Below the pieces are notes generated by a model. It was not told the DNA's origin, searched no databases, and worked only from the letters and a program-made list of their open reading frames with translations. A DNA stretch of 64,000 nt from an uncultured Candidatus Melainabacteria bacterium (GTDB taxonomy: Bacteria; Cyanobacteriota; Vampirovibrionia; Gastranaerophilales; Gastranaerophilaceae): contig CATKZI010000002.1 of NCBI GenBank assembly GCA_949841365.1, forward strand, positions 186,001 through 250,000. Reading direction: 5' to 3'. The position numbers were made by a program, and so were the translations under genes. This document shows, piece by piece, positions 19,957 to 29,334 of the stretch. The number at the start of each line of letters is the position of its first letter. The stretch's first letter is position 1.

Positions 19957-21603
19957 ATGAAAATAGTTATAGTAGGCGGAGGAGCAGCAGGTGCAAGCTG
20001 TGCCGCAAGATTAAGAAGATTAAATGAAGATGCACAAATTACAATTATAGAAAAGACAAATGAAATATCTATCGCAAATTGCGGTCTGCCTTACTATATT
20101 TCGGGAGTTATCAAAGAAAGAGAACAAATCCTTGTATCAACTCCTGAAAAATTCAAATCCTGGTTTAATATTGAAGTTTTACTAAATACAGAAGCTGTAA
20201 AAATAAACAGAAATGCAAAAACTGTAACCTTAAATACAGGTAAGGAAATCAGTTACGACAAACTTGTTCTTGCTCAAGGTGCAAGCCCGATTGTTCCTCC
20301 ATTTGAAGGTTTGGATAAAAGCAAAACTTTTGTTGTTAGAAATTTAAGTGATTCCAACAAAATTAAATACTATATTAAAGAAAATAATTCAAAGAAAGCT
20401 GTAGTCGTAGGCGGCGGTTTTATTGGAATTGAAATAGCAGAAAATCTTGTCAAAATGGGTTTGGATACCACGCTTGTCGAATTAGGAAACCAAGTTCTTG
20501 CACCTGTTGACGAAGAAATTGCTGCTGTTGTTCAAAATGAAATGAGAGATAACGGGGTTAATCTTATTCTTTCTGACGGAGTAAAAAGTTTCAACAATAA
20601 CAGAATAATCTTAAATTCAAACAAAGAAATTGAATTTGACATAGTTATTATGGCAATAGGTGTAAAAGCCGAAATCACACTCTCAAAGTCAGCAGGATTG
20701 GAAGTTAACAGAGGAATTCTTGTAAATGAATATATGCAAACTACCGACCCTGATATTTACGCCGCAGGTGACAGCGTTGAAATAAAAGATTTTGTAACAG
20801 GTGAAAACACTCTTATTCCACTTGCAGGGCCTGCAAACAGACAAGGAAGAATTATTGCCGATAATATTTGCGGTTACAAATCAATATATAAAAATTCTCT
20901 GGGTGCATCAGTTATAAAAATTTTTAACTTGACGGTTGCAAATGTCGGTAATAATGAAAAACAACTTAAGCAAAAAAATATTTCATATTGTAAAACTTTT
21001 GTTTACGGAAAATCTCATGCCGGCTATTATCCAAACGCAACACAAACTTTATACAAACTGTTATTTTCCAATGACGGTAAAATTCTTGGAGCACAAGCGG
21101 TTGGGCAAGAAGGTGTAGAAAAAAGGATTGATGTTATAAGCACTGTTATGCGAAACAACGGAACAGTTCAAGAACTTGTTGACAGCGAATTGTGCTATGC
21201 ACCTCCATATAATTCTGCAAAAGATGGCGGGATAAATATAATTGGAATGAGTGCTGATAATATTTTGAAAGGATTTGTAAAACCTGCATTTTTTGAAGAT
21301 TTAAAAGACTCATATTTAATAGATGTTAGAACTGATATTGCATATAAAACAAAAACGATTGATGGAGCAATTAATATTCCTATTAACGAAATTCGTTCAA
21401 GAATAAATGAAATTCCTAAGGATAAAAAAGTAATTTTATTCTGTAACACGGGATATACAAGCTACAATGCTTCAAGAATCCTTATTCAAAAAGGCTTTAA
21501 CAATGTTTATTCTCTTATGGGAGGAATAGTCTTGTACAATGAAATAATTAAAAATATTTTCAGTGGAAGATTTAATTCTTCGTTTTTTTCAAGGGCAAAC
21601 TGA
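19957..21603 (+). CDS. CoA-disulfide reductase-like FAD/NAD(P) oxidoreductase with C-terminal rhodanese domain
   Basis: GGGAAGASCAARLRR, NCGLPYYISG, C-terminal YLIDVRT...ILFCNTGYTSYNASRIL rhodanese. Confidence 0.9.
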   Translation: MKIVIVGGGAAGASCAARLRRLNEDAQITIIEKTNEISIANCGLPYYISGVIKEREQILVSTPEKFKSWFNIEVLLNTEAVKINRNAKTVTLNTGKEISYDKLVLAQGASPIVPPFEGLDKSKTFVVRNLSDSNKIKYYIKENNSKKAVVVGGGFIGIEIAENLVKMGLDTTLVELGNQVLAPVDEEIAAVVQNEMRDNGVNLILSDGVKSFNNNRIILNSNKEIEFDIVIMAIGVKAEITLSKSAGLEVNRGILVNEYMQTTDPDIYAAGDSVEIKDFVTGENTLIPLAGPANRQGRIIADNICGYKSIYKNSLGASVIKIFNLTVANVGNNEKQLKQKNISYCKTFVYGKSHAGYYPNATQTLYKLLFSNDGKILGAQAVGQEGVEKRIDVISTVMRNNGTVQELVDSELCYAPPYNSAKDGGINIIGMSADNILKGFVKPAFFEDLKDSYLIDVRTDIAYKTKTIDGAINIPINEIRSRINEIPKDKKVILFCNTGYTSYNASRILIQKGFNNVYSLMGGIVLYNEIIKNIFSGRFNSSFFSRAN

Positions 21604-21837
21604 AGAGCAAAAGTATATAGTTTAAAAGAGTATTTTTTGTAATTTTTGGCATTTAAAAAGTTTAAAATACTCAACTAAAAAATACATTATCCAAACTTCC
21701 AACTTATATATTAAACTTGCGACACTTTATCTCAAAATTCCTATCACACCGTATCCTCGCTTCAAAACAAAAACGCTATAGCCTCAGCTCGTTCGCTCCG
21801 AACTCCAATTTAAAGTTCTCATACAAAAACAAACCAA

Positions 21838-21877
21838 AAATAAAAGAGATACCATTAGGTATCTCTTTTATTTTTGG
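21838..21877. terminator. intrinsic terminator
   Basis: AAATAAAAGAGATACCattaGGTATCTCTTTTATTTTT. Confidence 0.85.
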
Positions 21878-21994
21878 AAAGTAGGCGAAGAAATCCTAAC
21901 TAATTACGCTTATGACATTTACGAGATGAGTCCGTATCTTATGGAAATGCATGAGTGGTTAAAAGAATTAGACAGGAAAGAACAAAAGCCATGA
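21878..21994 (+). pseudogene. possible 3' gene remnant at the left flank of the mobile element
   Basis: Open frame KVGEEILTNYAYDIYEMSPYLMEMHEWLKELDRKEQKP* with no start codon, directly after a terminator. Confidence 0.35.
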
Positions 21995-22400
21995 TTATCT
22001 AATGTATAGCCAAAACAAATAAATACAAATAGATACGAATACCTGCACAAACTACAACATCACCAAAGAGTAATATGTAAAACACCGATTAAGAACAACA
22101 ATACAACGGCTGGACCCACGAAGTGAGCTGATAGAGACTAAGGGGTTACATGAGTATGAGCAAGCAAGTGCAAAGGTATTGTGGCGAGTTACGAGCCACA
22201 ATGCTAGTGCTGATGTGTGCAGATACAGGGTAATGTGTGAGTGTTTATAACTGCTGACGAAGTGGCGAGGCTATGCACCTATTACACCTAGAAAATTCAT
22301 GATACTACGACTGTATGAAATCATCAAAATAACTCCTTTTGATGATGTATAGACCACCCTCATTTTGCTTGTTATAATTGACTTTACAGGAGAGAGAGTA

Positions 22401-24359
22401 GTGAAAAGACATGATATGATAGAAAGGGTTGGCAGTAAGTATCTGACTACCAATATTGAAGGTGGAGAGTATAGTTATGTAGTTGAAGCAGGTTCTAAAG
22501 CTAAGTTGGAACAAGCTCTCGGACATAAATTTAATCACTTTAAATTAGATATAAGATTTGAAGATGACAACCTTGTCATATTGATTGAAACTAAACAAAA
22601 CTTTGTTGAAGCCGATATTGAACAATTGGCTGAATATCTTGAAGAAGAACGAGCTTTACACTCTGATAAGAAGATAATCTGTATTCTGGCTAATACCAAT
22701 AATGACAAAATAAAGGTTTGGAAATCTACTATTGATGATGAACACTTTCTCTCAGATGAAACTGTTCTTGATACTATGGAACACTACCATTCATTATTTC
22801 GTTTGAACAAACAGAATGATAGAGAAAGAGTGTTGAAGAACACCTATGCTTTAAATGAATTACTGCATAAGAAAGATATTGATGAAGTATTAAGAAGCCA
22901 GTTTGTAGGAACTGTACTACTTCATATTAAAGATTTGTTAAAAAGACTTGGTGCAACCAGGATAGACGAAGCTCTTAAGAAAAGATTTAATGAGTTCTTT
23001 GAATTAAAATCAGAGAAAGAAATTATAGCAGGTATTGAAAACACATTAACAGAATTACTTGATGGGTCAGACAATAAGAATACAAAAGTTAAATTACTGC
23101 AAAAAAGTATATTAGAGAACCAAAAAGTTAGAGCTTTAAAGAAGAATGACTGGATTGAAATAATAGATACTATTCTCATGGATATTTATAAGTACATAGA
23201 TACTAATAGTTCAGAAGGTCAAGACATTCTAAATCTGTTCTTTATTGCATTCAATAAATATACTGGTAAAGCCGATAAGAACCAAGCCTTTACACCCGAC
23301 CATATTACAGAATTTATGTGCAGATTAACAGAAGTTGACTGTACAAAGGTTGTACTTGATGGAACATGTGGTAGTGCATCGTTCTTGGTTCAAGCGATGG
23401 TTAAAGAGCTGGCAGATTGTTGGAATGGGAGAACAGAAGCACAAGCTAAAGCCCTTCAAAAGAAAGTTAAAGAGAATAACATTTATGGTATTGAAGTTGA
23501 AGAAAAAGCATTTGGGTTGTCTGTTACCAATATGCTGATACATGGCGATGGAAACTCTAATATTAAACTAGGTAGTTGTTTTGATAAAGATAATAAGAAG
23601 TTTATTAAAGAGGCTGACCCTAATATTATTCTAATGAACCCACCGTATAATGCAAAACCGAGAAGCATTCCTGACTCGTATAAATCAGAGTGGGGTAAAG
23701 CCAAAGATGGTAAAGAAGACCCAACAAAAGGTCTTGTGTTTGTTCATTACTTCTCTGATGTAATTAAAGAGCTTAACTCAGAACGCATTAAGAATGGAGA
23801 ACAACCAAAGCTGGTTAAACTGGCTGTGCTATTACCTCTGGCATGTGCTATAGGTACAGGTAACCTTATAACAAAAGAAAAAGAAGTTTTGCTAGAAGAT
23901 AATACCTTAGAAGCTGTTTTTTCTTTACCTGCTGAAATATTCTATCCAGGTTCATCAGTTTGTGCTTGTTGTATGTTGTTTACTCTGGGTCAACCTCATA
24001 TTAAACCAGATGGAACAACAAGAACGACATTCTTTGGTTACTGTAAAGATGATGGATTTGTAAAGAAGAAGAATTTAGGACGTGTTGAGCAGTTCATCAA
24101 AGATGAGAAAGGTAACTTCACAATCTCTAAATGGAAAGAAATTGAAACAGAATGGCTTGACCTGTTTGAAAGAAAAGCTATTGTTGACGGCAAGTCAGCA
24201 GTAGAGCGTGTTAATGCTGATGATGAATGGCTGTGTGAAGCCTATATGAAAACAGATTATACTAAACTAACAGCAGATGATTTCCAACGTACACTTAATA
24301 ATTACCTATCATATCTTGTTAAAGAAGGTAATATTTATGAAACTAATGGTGGTGTGTAA
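22401..24359 (+). CDS. BcgI-like RM subunit: PD-(D/E)XK-like N-terminus fused to N6-adenine methyltransferase
   Basis: GTG start with AGGAGAG upstream; LDIRF...LVILIETKQ nuclease-like motif; LDGTCGSASFL and LMNPPYN. Confidence 0.8.
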   Translation: MKRHDMIERVGSKYLTTNIEGGEYSYVVEAGSKAKLEQALGHKFNHFKLDIRFEDDNLVILIETKQNFVEADIEQLAEYLEEERALHSDKKIICILANTNNDKIKVWKSTIDDEHFLSDETVLDTMEHYHSLFRLNKQNDRERVLKNTYALNELLHKKDIDEVLRSQFVGTVLLHIKDLLKRLGATRIDEALKKRFNEFFELKSEKEIIAGIENTLTELLDGSDNKNTKVKLLQKSILENQKVRALKKNDWIEIIDTILMDIYKYIDTNSSEGQDILNLFFIAFNKYTGKADKNQAFTPDHITEFMCRLTEVDCTKVVLDGTCGSASFLVQAMVKELADCWNGRTEAQAKALQKKVKENNIYGIEVEEKAFGLSVTNMLIHGDGNSNIKLGSCFDKDNKKFIKEADPNIILMNPPYNAKPRSIPDSYKSEWGKAKDGKEDPTKGLVFVHYFSDVIKELNSERIKNGEQPKLVKLAVLLPLACAIGTGNLITKEKEVLLEDNTLEAVFSLPAEIFYPGSSVCACCMLFTLGQPHIKPDGTTRTTFFGYCKDDGFVKKKNLGRVEQFIKDEKGNFTISKWKEIETEWLDLFERKAIVDGKSAVERVNADDEWLCEAYMKTDYTKLTADDFQRTLNNYLSYLVKEGNIYETNGGV

Positions 24360-24361
24360 AC

Positions 24362-25474
24362 ATGGAATTAAATGTGCAAGATTGGAAAGAGTTTGTTGTA
24401 GGACATATTTTTCGTATAGAACCAACTAAAGGCGTTATTTCTGACGATTTAGTTGAAGGTAGTGATATCCCATATATTGGAGCAAAACATGATACAAATG
24501 GATATATGATGATGTGTCGAAGAAAAGGTTATGAAGATTGGATATCTAAAGGCAATTGTATTGTATTTATACAATTGGGTGCTGGAAGTGCAGGCTATGC
24601 TAATTATCTACCTAGAGATTTTATTGGAATGAATGGTAAAACAAGTTGCGGGTATATTGATGATGTGATGACCCCATATATTGGTTTGTTTCTCGAAACT
24701 ATACTATGTCAAGAAAGACCTAAATACAACTTTGGTAGAAGCTGGACAGGAGAGAGATTGAAAGAAACAAGAATATTGTTACCTATCAAGCGAGATACTA
24801 ACTATAAACCTTTAGTAGATAAAGACAGACGATATTCTGATGAAGGATATATACCAGACTGGCAGTTTATGGAAGATTATATTAAGTCATTACATCATAA
24901 ACCGATTACTACTAAAGTTAAATCTGGAAGTATCAAAGAATTAGATATTGACAACTGGGAAGAGTTTACAGTAAACAAACTCTTTGATATTTATACTGGT
25001 GGAGACTTAATAATGTCTGAACTTGAAGTTGGGTCAATCCCAGTTGCAAGTAATAGTTGCGAAAACAACAATATAGCCTTTTATTCATCTAATATTAATG
25101 GAAGAAAGCTGTTTAATCATCAAACTTCAATAAGTATTGCAGACAGAGGATGTTTTTATGCTTTTGTACAACCAAAAGATTTTTATATTGCAACAAGAGT
25201 TAAGGCTTTAGTTGTTAAAGATAAAATTAATATTGCCATTAAACAGCTATGTTTTATGGCAACAATTATAAATCAAGAGTCCTTTAAGTTCTCATATGGA
25301 AGAAATTGTTGTGCTAATTTACCCTATATTAAAATTAAGCTTCCAATTCAACGAGATAATAAGGGAAACCCCATTATAGACAACAATAACACATACTCTG
25401 ATAAAGGTTATATCCCAGACTGGCAGTTCATGGAAGATTACATTAACTTTCTACCATATAGCGATAAGATATAA
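24362..25474 (+). CDS. bipartite specificity (S) subunit
   Basis: Two TRD-conserved-region units, each ending YSD(E/K)GYIPDWQFMEDYI; directly follows the methylase. Confidence 0.85.
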   Translation: MELNVQDWKEFVVGHIFRIEPTKGVISDDLVEGSDIPYIGAKHDTNGYMMMCRRKGYEDWISKGNCIVFIQLGAGSAGYANYLPRDFIGMNGKTSCGYIDDVMTPYIGLFLETILCQERPKYNFGRSWTGERLKETRILLPIKRDTNYKPLVDKDRRYSDEGYIPDWQFMEDYIKSLHHKPITTKVKSGSIKELDIDNWEEFTVNKLFDIYTGGDLIMSELEVGSIPVASNSCENNNIAFYSSNINGRKLFNHQTSISIADRGCFYAFVQPKDFYIATRVKALVVKDKINIAIKQLCFMATIINQESFKFSYGRNCCANLPYIKIKLPIQRDNKGNPIIDNNNTYSDKGYIPDWQFMEDYINFLPYSDKI

Positions 25475-25512
25475 GCTCTAAATACACACTTTGTTTATGA
25501 TACAATAGAAAC

Positions 25513-26295
25513 ATGGAAGTTAAAAGCAACTATAATGTATATATAGACGAAGCAGGAGACGAAGGTTTTAAGTTTGTATGCGATAAAGGACGTGGGAGTA
25601 GCAAGTTCTTTGTACTGTCTGCTATTATTGTTAAACAAGAATTAGACCAGAAATTAGCAAGTATCGTGAATGAGCTTAAGAAAATACTTAAGTATCAACA
25701 GAAAGATATGTTAGCACCTCTGCATTTCTACAAAATGTCTCACGAGAAAAGAAAAGTATGTGTTAATCAGTTAGAACAGTTTAAGGACTTTACGGTTATT
25801 TCTGTTGTGTTTCAAAAAGAAAAGTTAAGAGAACCACTAAAGGTTAAGTCTGTGCTTTATAACTATGCTTGTAAACTTTTACTTGAAAAGGTAGCAATAT
25901 TTTTGAAGTTTGAGAACTCTAAGGCTAATTTTGTTTTTGAACACCGTAGAAATACCCATTATGACGAGCTTGAAACGTATATGCGTAAAGTCATTGACTG
26001 TGAACAATATGTACTTAGTATCAAACCTTTAACAAAGAGTCAGTCTAAATGTTTACAGTTAGCTGATATAGTTGCAAGTTCGACTTATCAAGCATTTGAA
26101 CCTAATCAGTATGATGGAGATGTTGAACCTTCTTATTACATGAAATTAAGCAACAATATATTTGTCCATAATGATAAATGCTTAGGGTATGGATTAAAAT
26201 TATTTCCGAGTGATACAGATATTATTGAACAAGATAAATATAGTTGGATAAACGACCTCTTAAGAAATCTTAGTAAAGGGTTGAAAATTCAGTAG
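25513..26295 (+). CDS. DUF3800 domain protein
   Basis: YIDEAGDEGF N-terminal motif and LQLADIVASSTYQ. Confidence 0.75.
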   Translation: MEVKSNYNVYIDEAGDEGFKFVCDKGRGSSKFFVLSAIIVKQELDQKLASIVNELKKILKYQQKDMLAPLHFYKMSHEKRKVCVNQLEQFKDFTVISVVFQKEKLREPLKVKSVLYNYACKLLLEKVAIFLKFENSKANFVFEHRRNTHYDELETYMRKVIDCEQYVLSIKPLTKSQSKCLQLADIVASSTYQAFEPNQYDGDVEPSYYMKLSNNIFVHNDKCLGYGLKLFPSDTDIIEQDKYSWINDLLRNLSKGLKIQ

Positions 26296-26309
26296 TCATG
26301 GTATATAAT
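26281..26309 (+). promoter_or_regulatory. sigma70-type promoter, TTGAAA-N17-TATAAT
   Basis: -35 at 26281-26286, -10 at 26304-26309; a structured RNA begins 7-8 nt downstream. Confidence 0.75.
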
Positions 26310-26316
26310 GTATATA

Positions 26317-26404
26317 GATAGACTAGCGTCTGGTTAAAACAACGTTGGGTAATCCCAGCAGTACCTTAAGGGTATGGTGTGTTGTTCAGAGGGTCTATCT
26401 TTTA
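26317..26404 (+). ncRNA. candidate structured small RNA
   Basis: Nested stems GATAGAC/GTCTATC, TCTG/CAGA, AACAAC/GTTGTT enclosing two hairpins; followed by a T-rich tail. Confidence 0.65.
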
Positions 26405-26420
26405 ATTTATATAGATGTTT

Positions 26421-27008
26421 CTATTTGTTTATAAAGTTATAAAGATTACCGACTGATGTATTGTATTGCTTTGCTATCATAGTCTTAGGTACTTTCAACT
26501 CAATGAGCTTCATAATATCCTCTCTATGCTCGTCTAGCTTTGATTTACCTTTGCCCTGCGGTCGTCCTAGCTTTATTCCAGCGACTTTTCTGGCATGCAA
26601 TGCTTCTCGTGTTCTAAGGCTGATAAGCTCCCTCTCAATCTGTGCTACAAGTGCAAAGATTGTACTTGTTACTGTAGCGGTAATTGAGTTGTCTGTATTG
26701 TCAAAGTTTTCTTTAAGACTGTATAAGGTTATACCTTTATCCTTAGTAACTTTTATAACCTCTAGTATCTGTGTTATTGACCTAGCTATACGAGAGAGTT
26801 CGGGAACAATTAGAACGTCTCCTGTTTGCATAGAGTCTAACAATGCTCCGAGTTTTCTCTCTTTATAATTGATACGACCGCTACAATGCTCCTCTATAAA
26901 CTCAACATTACCCAGCCTGTGAGTATTGGTGAATTGTAGTATATCCAGCTTGTTTTTCTCTGTGTCTTGGTCGAGTGTGCTAACTCTTATAAAACCTTTA
27001 GTAGCCAT
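26421..27008 (-). CDS. resolvase/invertase-type serine recombinase
   Basis: GFIRVSTLDQDTEKN, VPELSRIARS, C-terminal KLGRPQGKGKSKLDEHREDIMKL HTH. Confidence 0.92.
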   Translation of the reverse strand: MATKGFIRVSTLDQDTEKNKLDILQFTNTHRLGNVEFIEEHCSGRINYKERKLGALLDSMQTGDVLIVPELSRIARSITQILEVIKVTKDKGITLYSLKENFDNTDNSITATVTSTIFALVAQIERELISLRTREALHARKVAGIKLGRPQGKGKSKLDEHREDIMKLIELKVPKTMIAKQYNTSVGNLYNFINK

Positions 27009-27121
27009 GTTAATTACCTCTTTCAATGAAAACCTATTTTTCTTATTTTTCTTGTATATATCTGAACAATGAAAGACAGACCTTTTTATTGTATGGAGTT
27101 ATACAGTTAAAACGGTCGTTT

Positions 27122-27319
27122 TTAGTGTAGGTTTACTAGGGCTTCTACCTCTACTTTGATGTTATACAAGTTTTGTTCTATGGTTTCAGATAGTGCTACC
27201 AGCCCCGTTAAGCCTCGTTTGTCGTGCTTTGCATTGTCCAGTCCTAACAAGTTGTCTTTCAATGCAATAACAAGCCCGTATGTGTTGTGTATTAGTGTAA
27301 GTATGTCTAATGTTTCCAT
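27122..27319 (-). CDS. hypothetical protein
   Basis: 65-aa ORF in the element. Confidence 0.45.
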   Translation of the reverse strand: METLDILTLIHNTYGLVIALKDNLLGLDNAKHDKRGLTGLVALSETIEQNLYNIKVEVEALVNLH

Positions 27320-27438
27320 GTTCCTTATTCCTTATGTATCTGCTATGCTCGGGGGGCTGAAAGATTGGCTAGGGCATAATTTCGCAAAAATCACGATGTC
27401 CTAAGTTGCCCCCAGTTGAGGGTGTAGGGGATTAGCCC

Positions 27439-27726
27439 CTACACTATTGTAAACTTTCTGTAATTTGATTGTTTAATAAACGCATTATATAGTTCTAAGT
27501 ATTTTTTCTTAAATGCGGTTGTGTTGAAGTTATTTCTTACTATGTTCTGAAAACGAACGGTGAAAGCTCCGATTTGCATTTCTTCCAGTCCTGTTTCATC
27601 TAATACAGATTTGATAAGTGCTTCCTTTTCTTTCTTCATCTCGTCAAGCTCTTGAATTTTTGCTTCTAATGCTCGAATGTCTCTGATTTCGTTTTCTAGG
27701 TTTGAAGTGATAATAACTGTTGTCAT
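27439..27726 (-). CDS. hypothetical coiled-coil protein
   Basis: 95-aa ORF, coiled-coil N-terminal half. Confidence 0.55.
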   Translation of the reverse strand: MTTVIITSNLENEIRDIRALEAKIQELDEMKKEKEALIKSVLDETGLEEMQIGAFTVRFQNIVRNNFNTTAFKKKYLELYNAFIKQSNYRKFTIV

Positions 27727-27767
27727 GATGTTTTCCTTTCGTTTGTTGTTTGTTATTCCTTACTTTT

Positions 27768-27876
27768 ATATATTACATCACTTATGATAGAATTACAACA
27801 TGTATGATGTAATATATTTACACTTCTTTACATTTCTATCAAGTATGTTGTATTAACATCAAAAATGATGTAATAT
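27768..27876. promoter_or_regulatory. divergent operator region with repeated TGATGTAATAT sites
   Basis: 13-bp perfect inverted repeat ATATATTACATCA/TGATGTAATATAT plus ACATCAaaaaTGATGTAATAT. Confidence 0.6.
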
Positions 27877-27882
27877 GCTAGT

Positions 27883-28290
27883 ATGGTTAATAAGAACGGT
27901 AAACAATTAAATAGGCTTGAATTGAAGCTACAAAAGGATATAGAGGACATCATGGCAGAAAATGATGTTAAGTTCTCTGTGTTTCTTTCTGTGCTAAGAA
28001 ATGACTTACCAGAGGATAAGTCCTCTAACGAATACAAAAATAAGCATAAGGCGGAGTATTTAAAGCAATTAAGGGCTTCCTATTCAGTTGATGAAGTTAA
28101 AAAGATGTTAGAAGTATTAGGATATAAATTGACGCTAACACTTGCTAATAAAGAGGTAAAGCCTATTAAGTATGGGCTTGATGATATTAAGGTTAAATAT
28201 ACAGACCTCATGGCTGTGTGTGAGTTGTTAGGTATAGACATGTCATGGTCTAAAAAACTCGATAGAAGCACTTTACATGATGAGCTGTAA
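27883..28290 (+). CDS. hypothetical protein, candidate regulator of the upstream operators
   Basis: 135-aa ORF starting 7 nt after an operator-like repeat. Confidence 0.6.
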   Translation: MVNKNGKQLNRLELKLQKDIEDIMAENDVKFSVFLSVLRNDLPEDKSSNEYKNKHKAEYLKQLRASYSVDEVKKMLEVLGYKLTLTLANKEVKPIKYGLDDIKVKYTDLMAVCELLGIDMSWSKKLDRSTLHDEL

Positions 28291-28394
28291 TTTGTTTTAT
28301 AAGACATACGGAAATTTTCGGATTTTTCAGAACTTGAGATATACCCATTCTTGAGAGTTTTTGAGACAGAGTTTGTTTGTGGTAGGATTGACGT

Positions 28395-29255
28395 ATGCAA
28401 AGAATATTCAGTTACAATTTAGCGGTATTATTTTATTTGTTACAGGATAAAACTATACGTATTCCTCTTACAAACAGAATGACAAAAGAAGCACTAGACT
28501 CTTCATTTGATAGTCTTGAAAGTACCATAAATGGTTCAGACATTCAACAGGATAAGTTACTTTGCAGAGATATACAAAATAACGATTATGTAGTATCAGT
28601 CGGAGAACCTCAGAAACATAAACTAAAAGATTACTTACAGAAATATTGTGATGAATTAGAGAATGACCGCTTATATACAGAGGAACTACAAACGTTCGAG
28701 TGGAAGCCTATAAGACAAGAATATGTAAAAAAGCTGGTAGAGTCTCATTATAATTTGAATTGTTATCATATAACAAATGTTTACGACTTGTACCTTGTCG
28801 CCCCAGAATTAATGAAGTTTGATTATAACATCAAGATTGAAATTGATAGTAGATTTGTTCCACAACATAACAGTAGCTCTTGTCATGAGCTTTTCTGCCG
28901 TAAAAATTTTAAGTTTAATTGCACATTAAATTTGAGTAGTATCGTTGAGAAGCAGGAAGAGGCGAAGCCTCACACAGAAGAAACTGAACCAAAACAGAAT
29001 GGGTTTACTCATCAACAAGAAAAAATTTTCAACTTCCTAGAACGTAAAGCAAAGTGCGGTACATTTAGTTTTACTAAATATGACTTTGAACCTTATGTCT
29101 CCTCTTTAAAGGGTAATGCCTTGAACTCAGCTATAAGTAAGTTAAATATGCGATATAAAGAGAGATATAATACCGAAAAAAAGCTGATTGAATTTAACAG
29201 AGGCGAGGGGGTATATATCTTGAATAATGTTTGGAACTATAAAAATTTTGGCTAA
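28395..29255 (+). CDS. hypothetical element protein
   Basis: 286-aa ORF with possible C-terminal winged helix. Confidence 0.6.
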   Translation: MQRIFSYNLAVLFYLLQDKTIRIPLTNRMTKEALDSSFDSLESTINGSDIQQDKLLCRDIQNNDYVVSVGEPQKHKLKDYLQKYCDELENDRLYTEELQTFEWKPIRQEYVKKLVESHYNLNCYHITNVYDLYLVAPELMKFDYNIKIEIDSRFVPQHNSSSCHELFCRKNFKFNCTLNLSSIVEKQEEAKPHTEETEPKQNGFTHQQEKIFNFLERKAKCGTFSFTKYDFEPYVSSLKGNALNSAISKLNMRYKERYNTEKKLIEFNRGEGVYILNNVWNYKNFG

Positions 29256-29299
29256 CCACGTGTTATTCTTACTCACCCCTTAATAAAAGTTTACATAAA

Positions 29300-29332
29300 A
29301 TACTGTTATTCAATGAAAACAGTATTTTTTTA
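29300..29332 (+). terminator. intrinsic terminator
   Basis: AATACTGTTattcaatgaaAACAGTATTTTTTT. Confidence 0.8.
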
Positions 29333-29334
29333 TT

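Noticed and set aside
21604-22400. Left att copy of the tRNA-Ala 3' end
   Set aside because: Searched by eye for GGAGGTTAGGAGATTCGAACTCC and found no match
22401-25474. Classical type I RM system
   Set aside because: No HsdR in the window and the methylase carries its own nuclease-like N-terminus; BcgI-like reading preferred
26421-27008. Invertible promoter segment controlled by the Pin-like recombinase
   Set aside because: No pair of long inverted repeats flanking a promoter was seen nearby; resolvase function is equally likely
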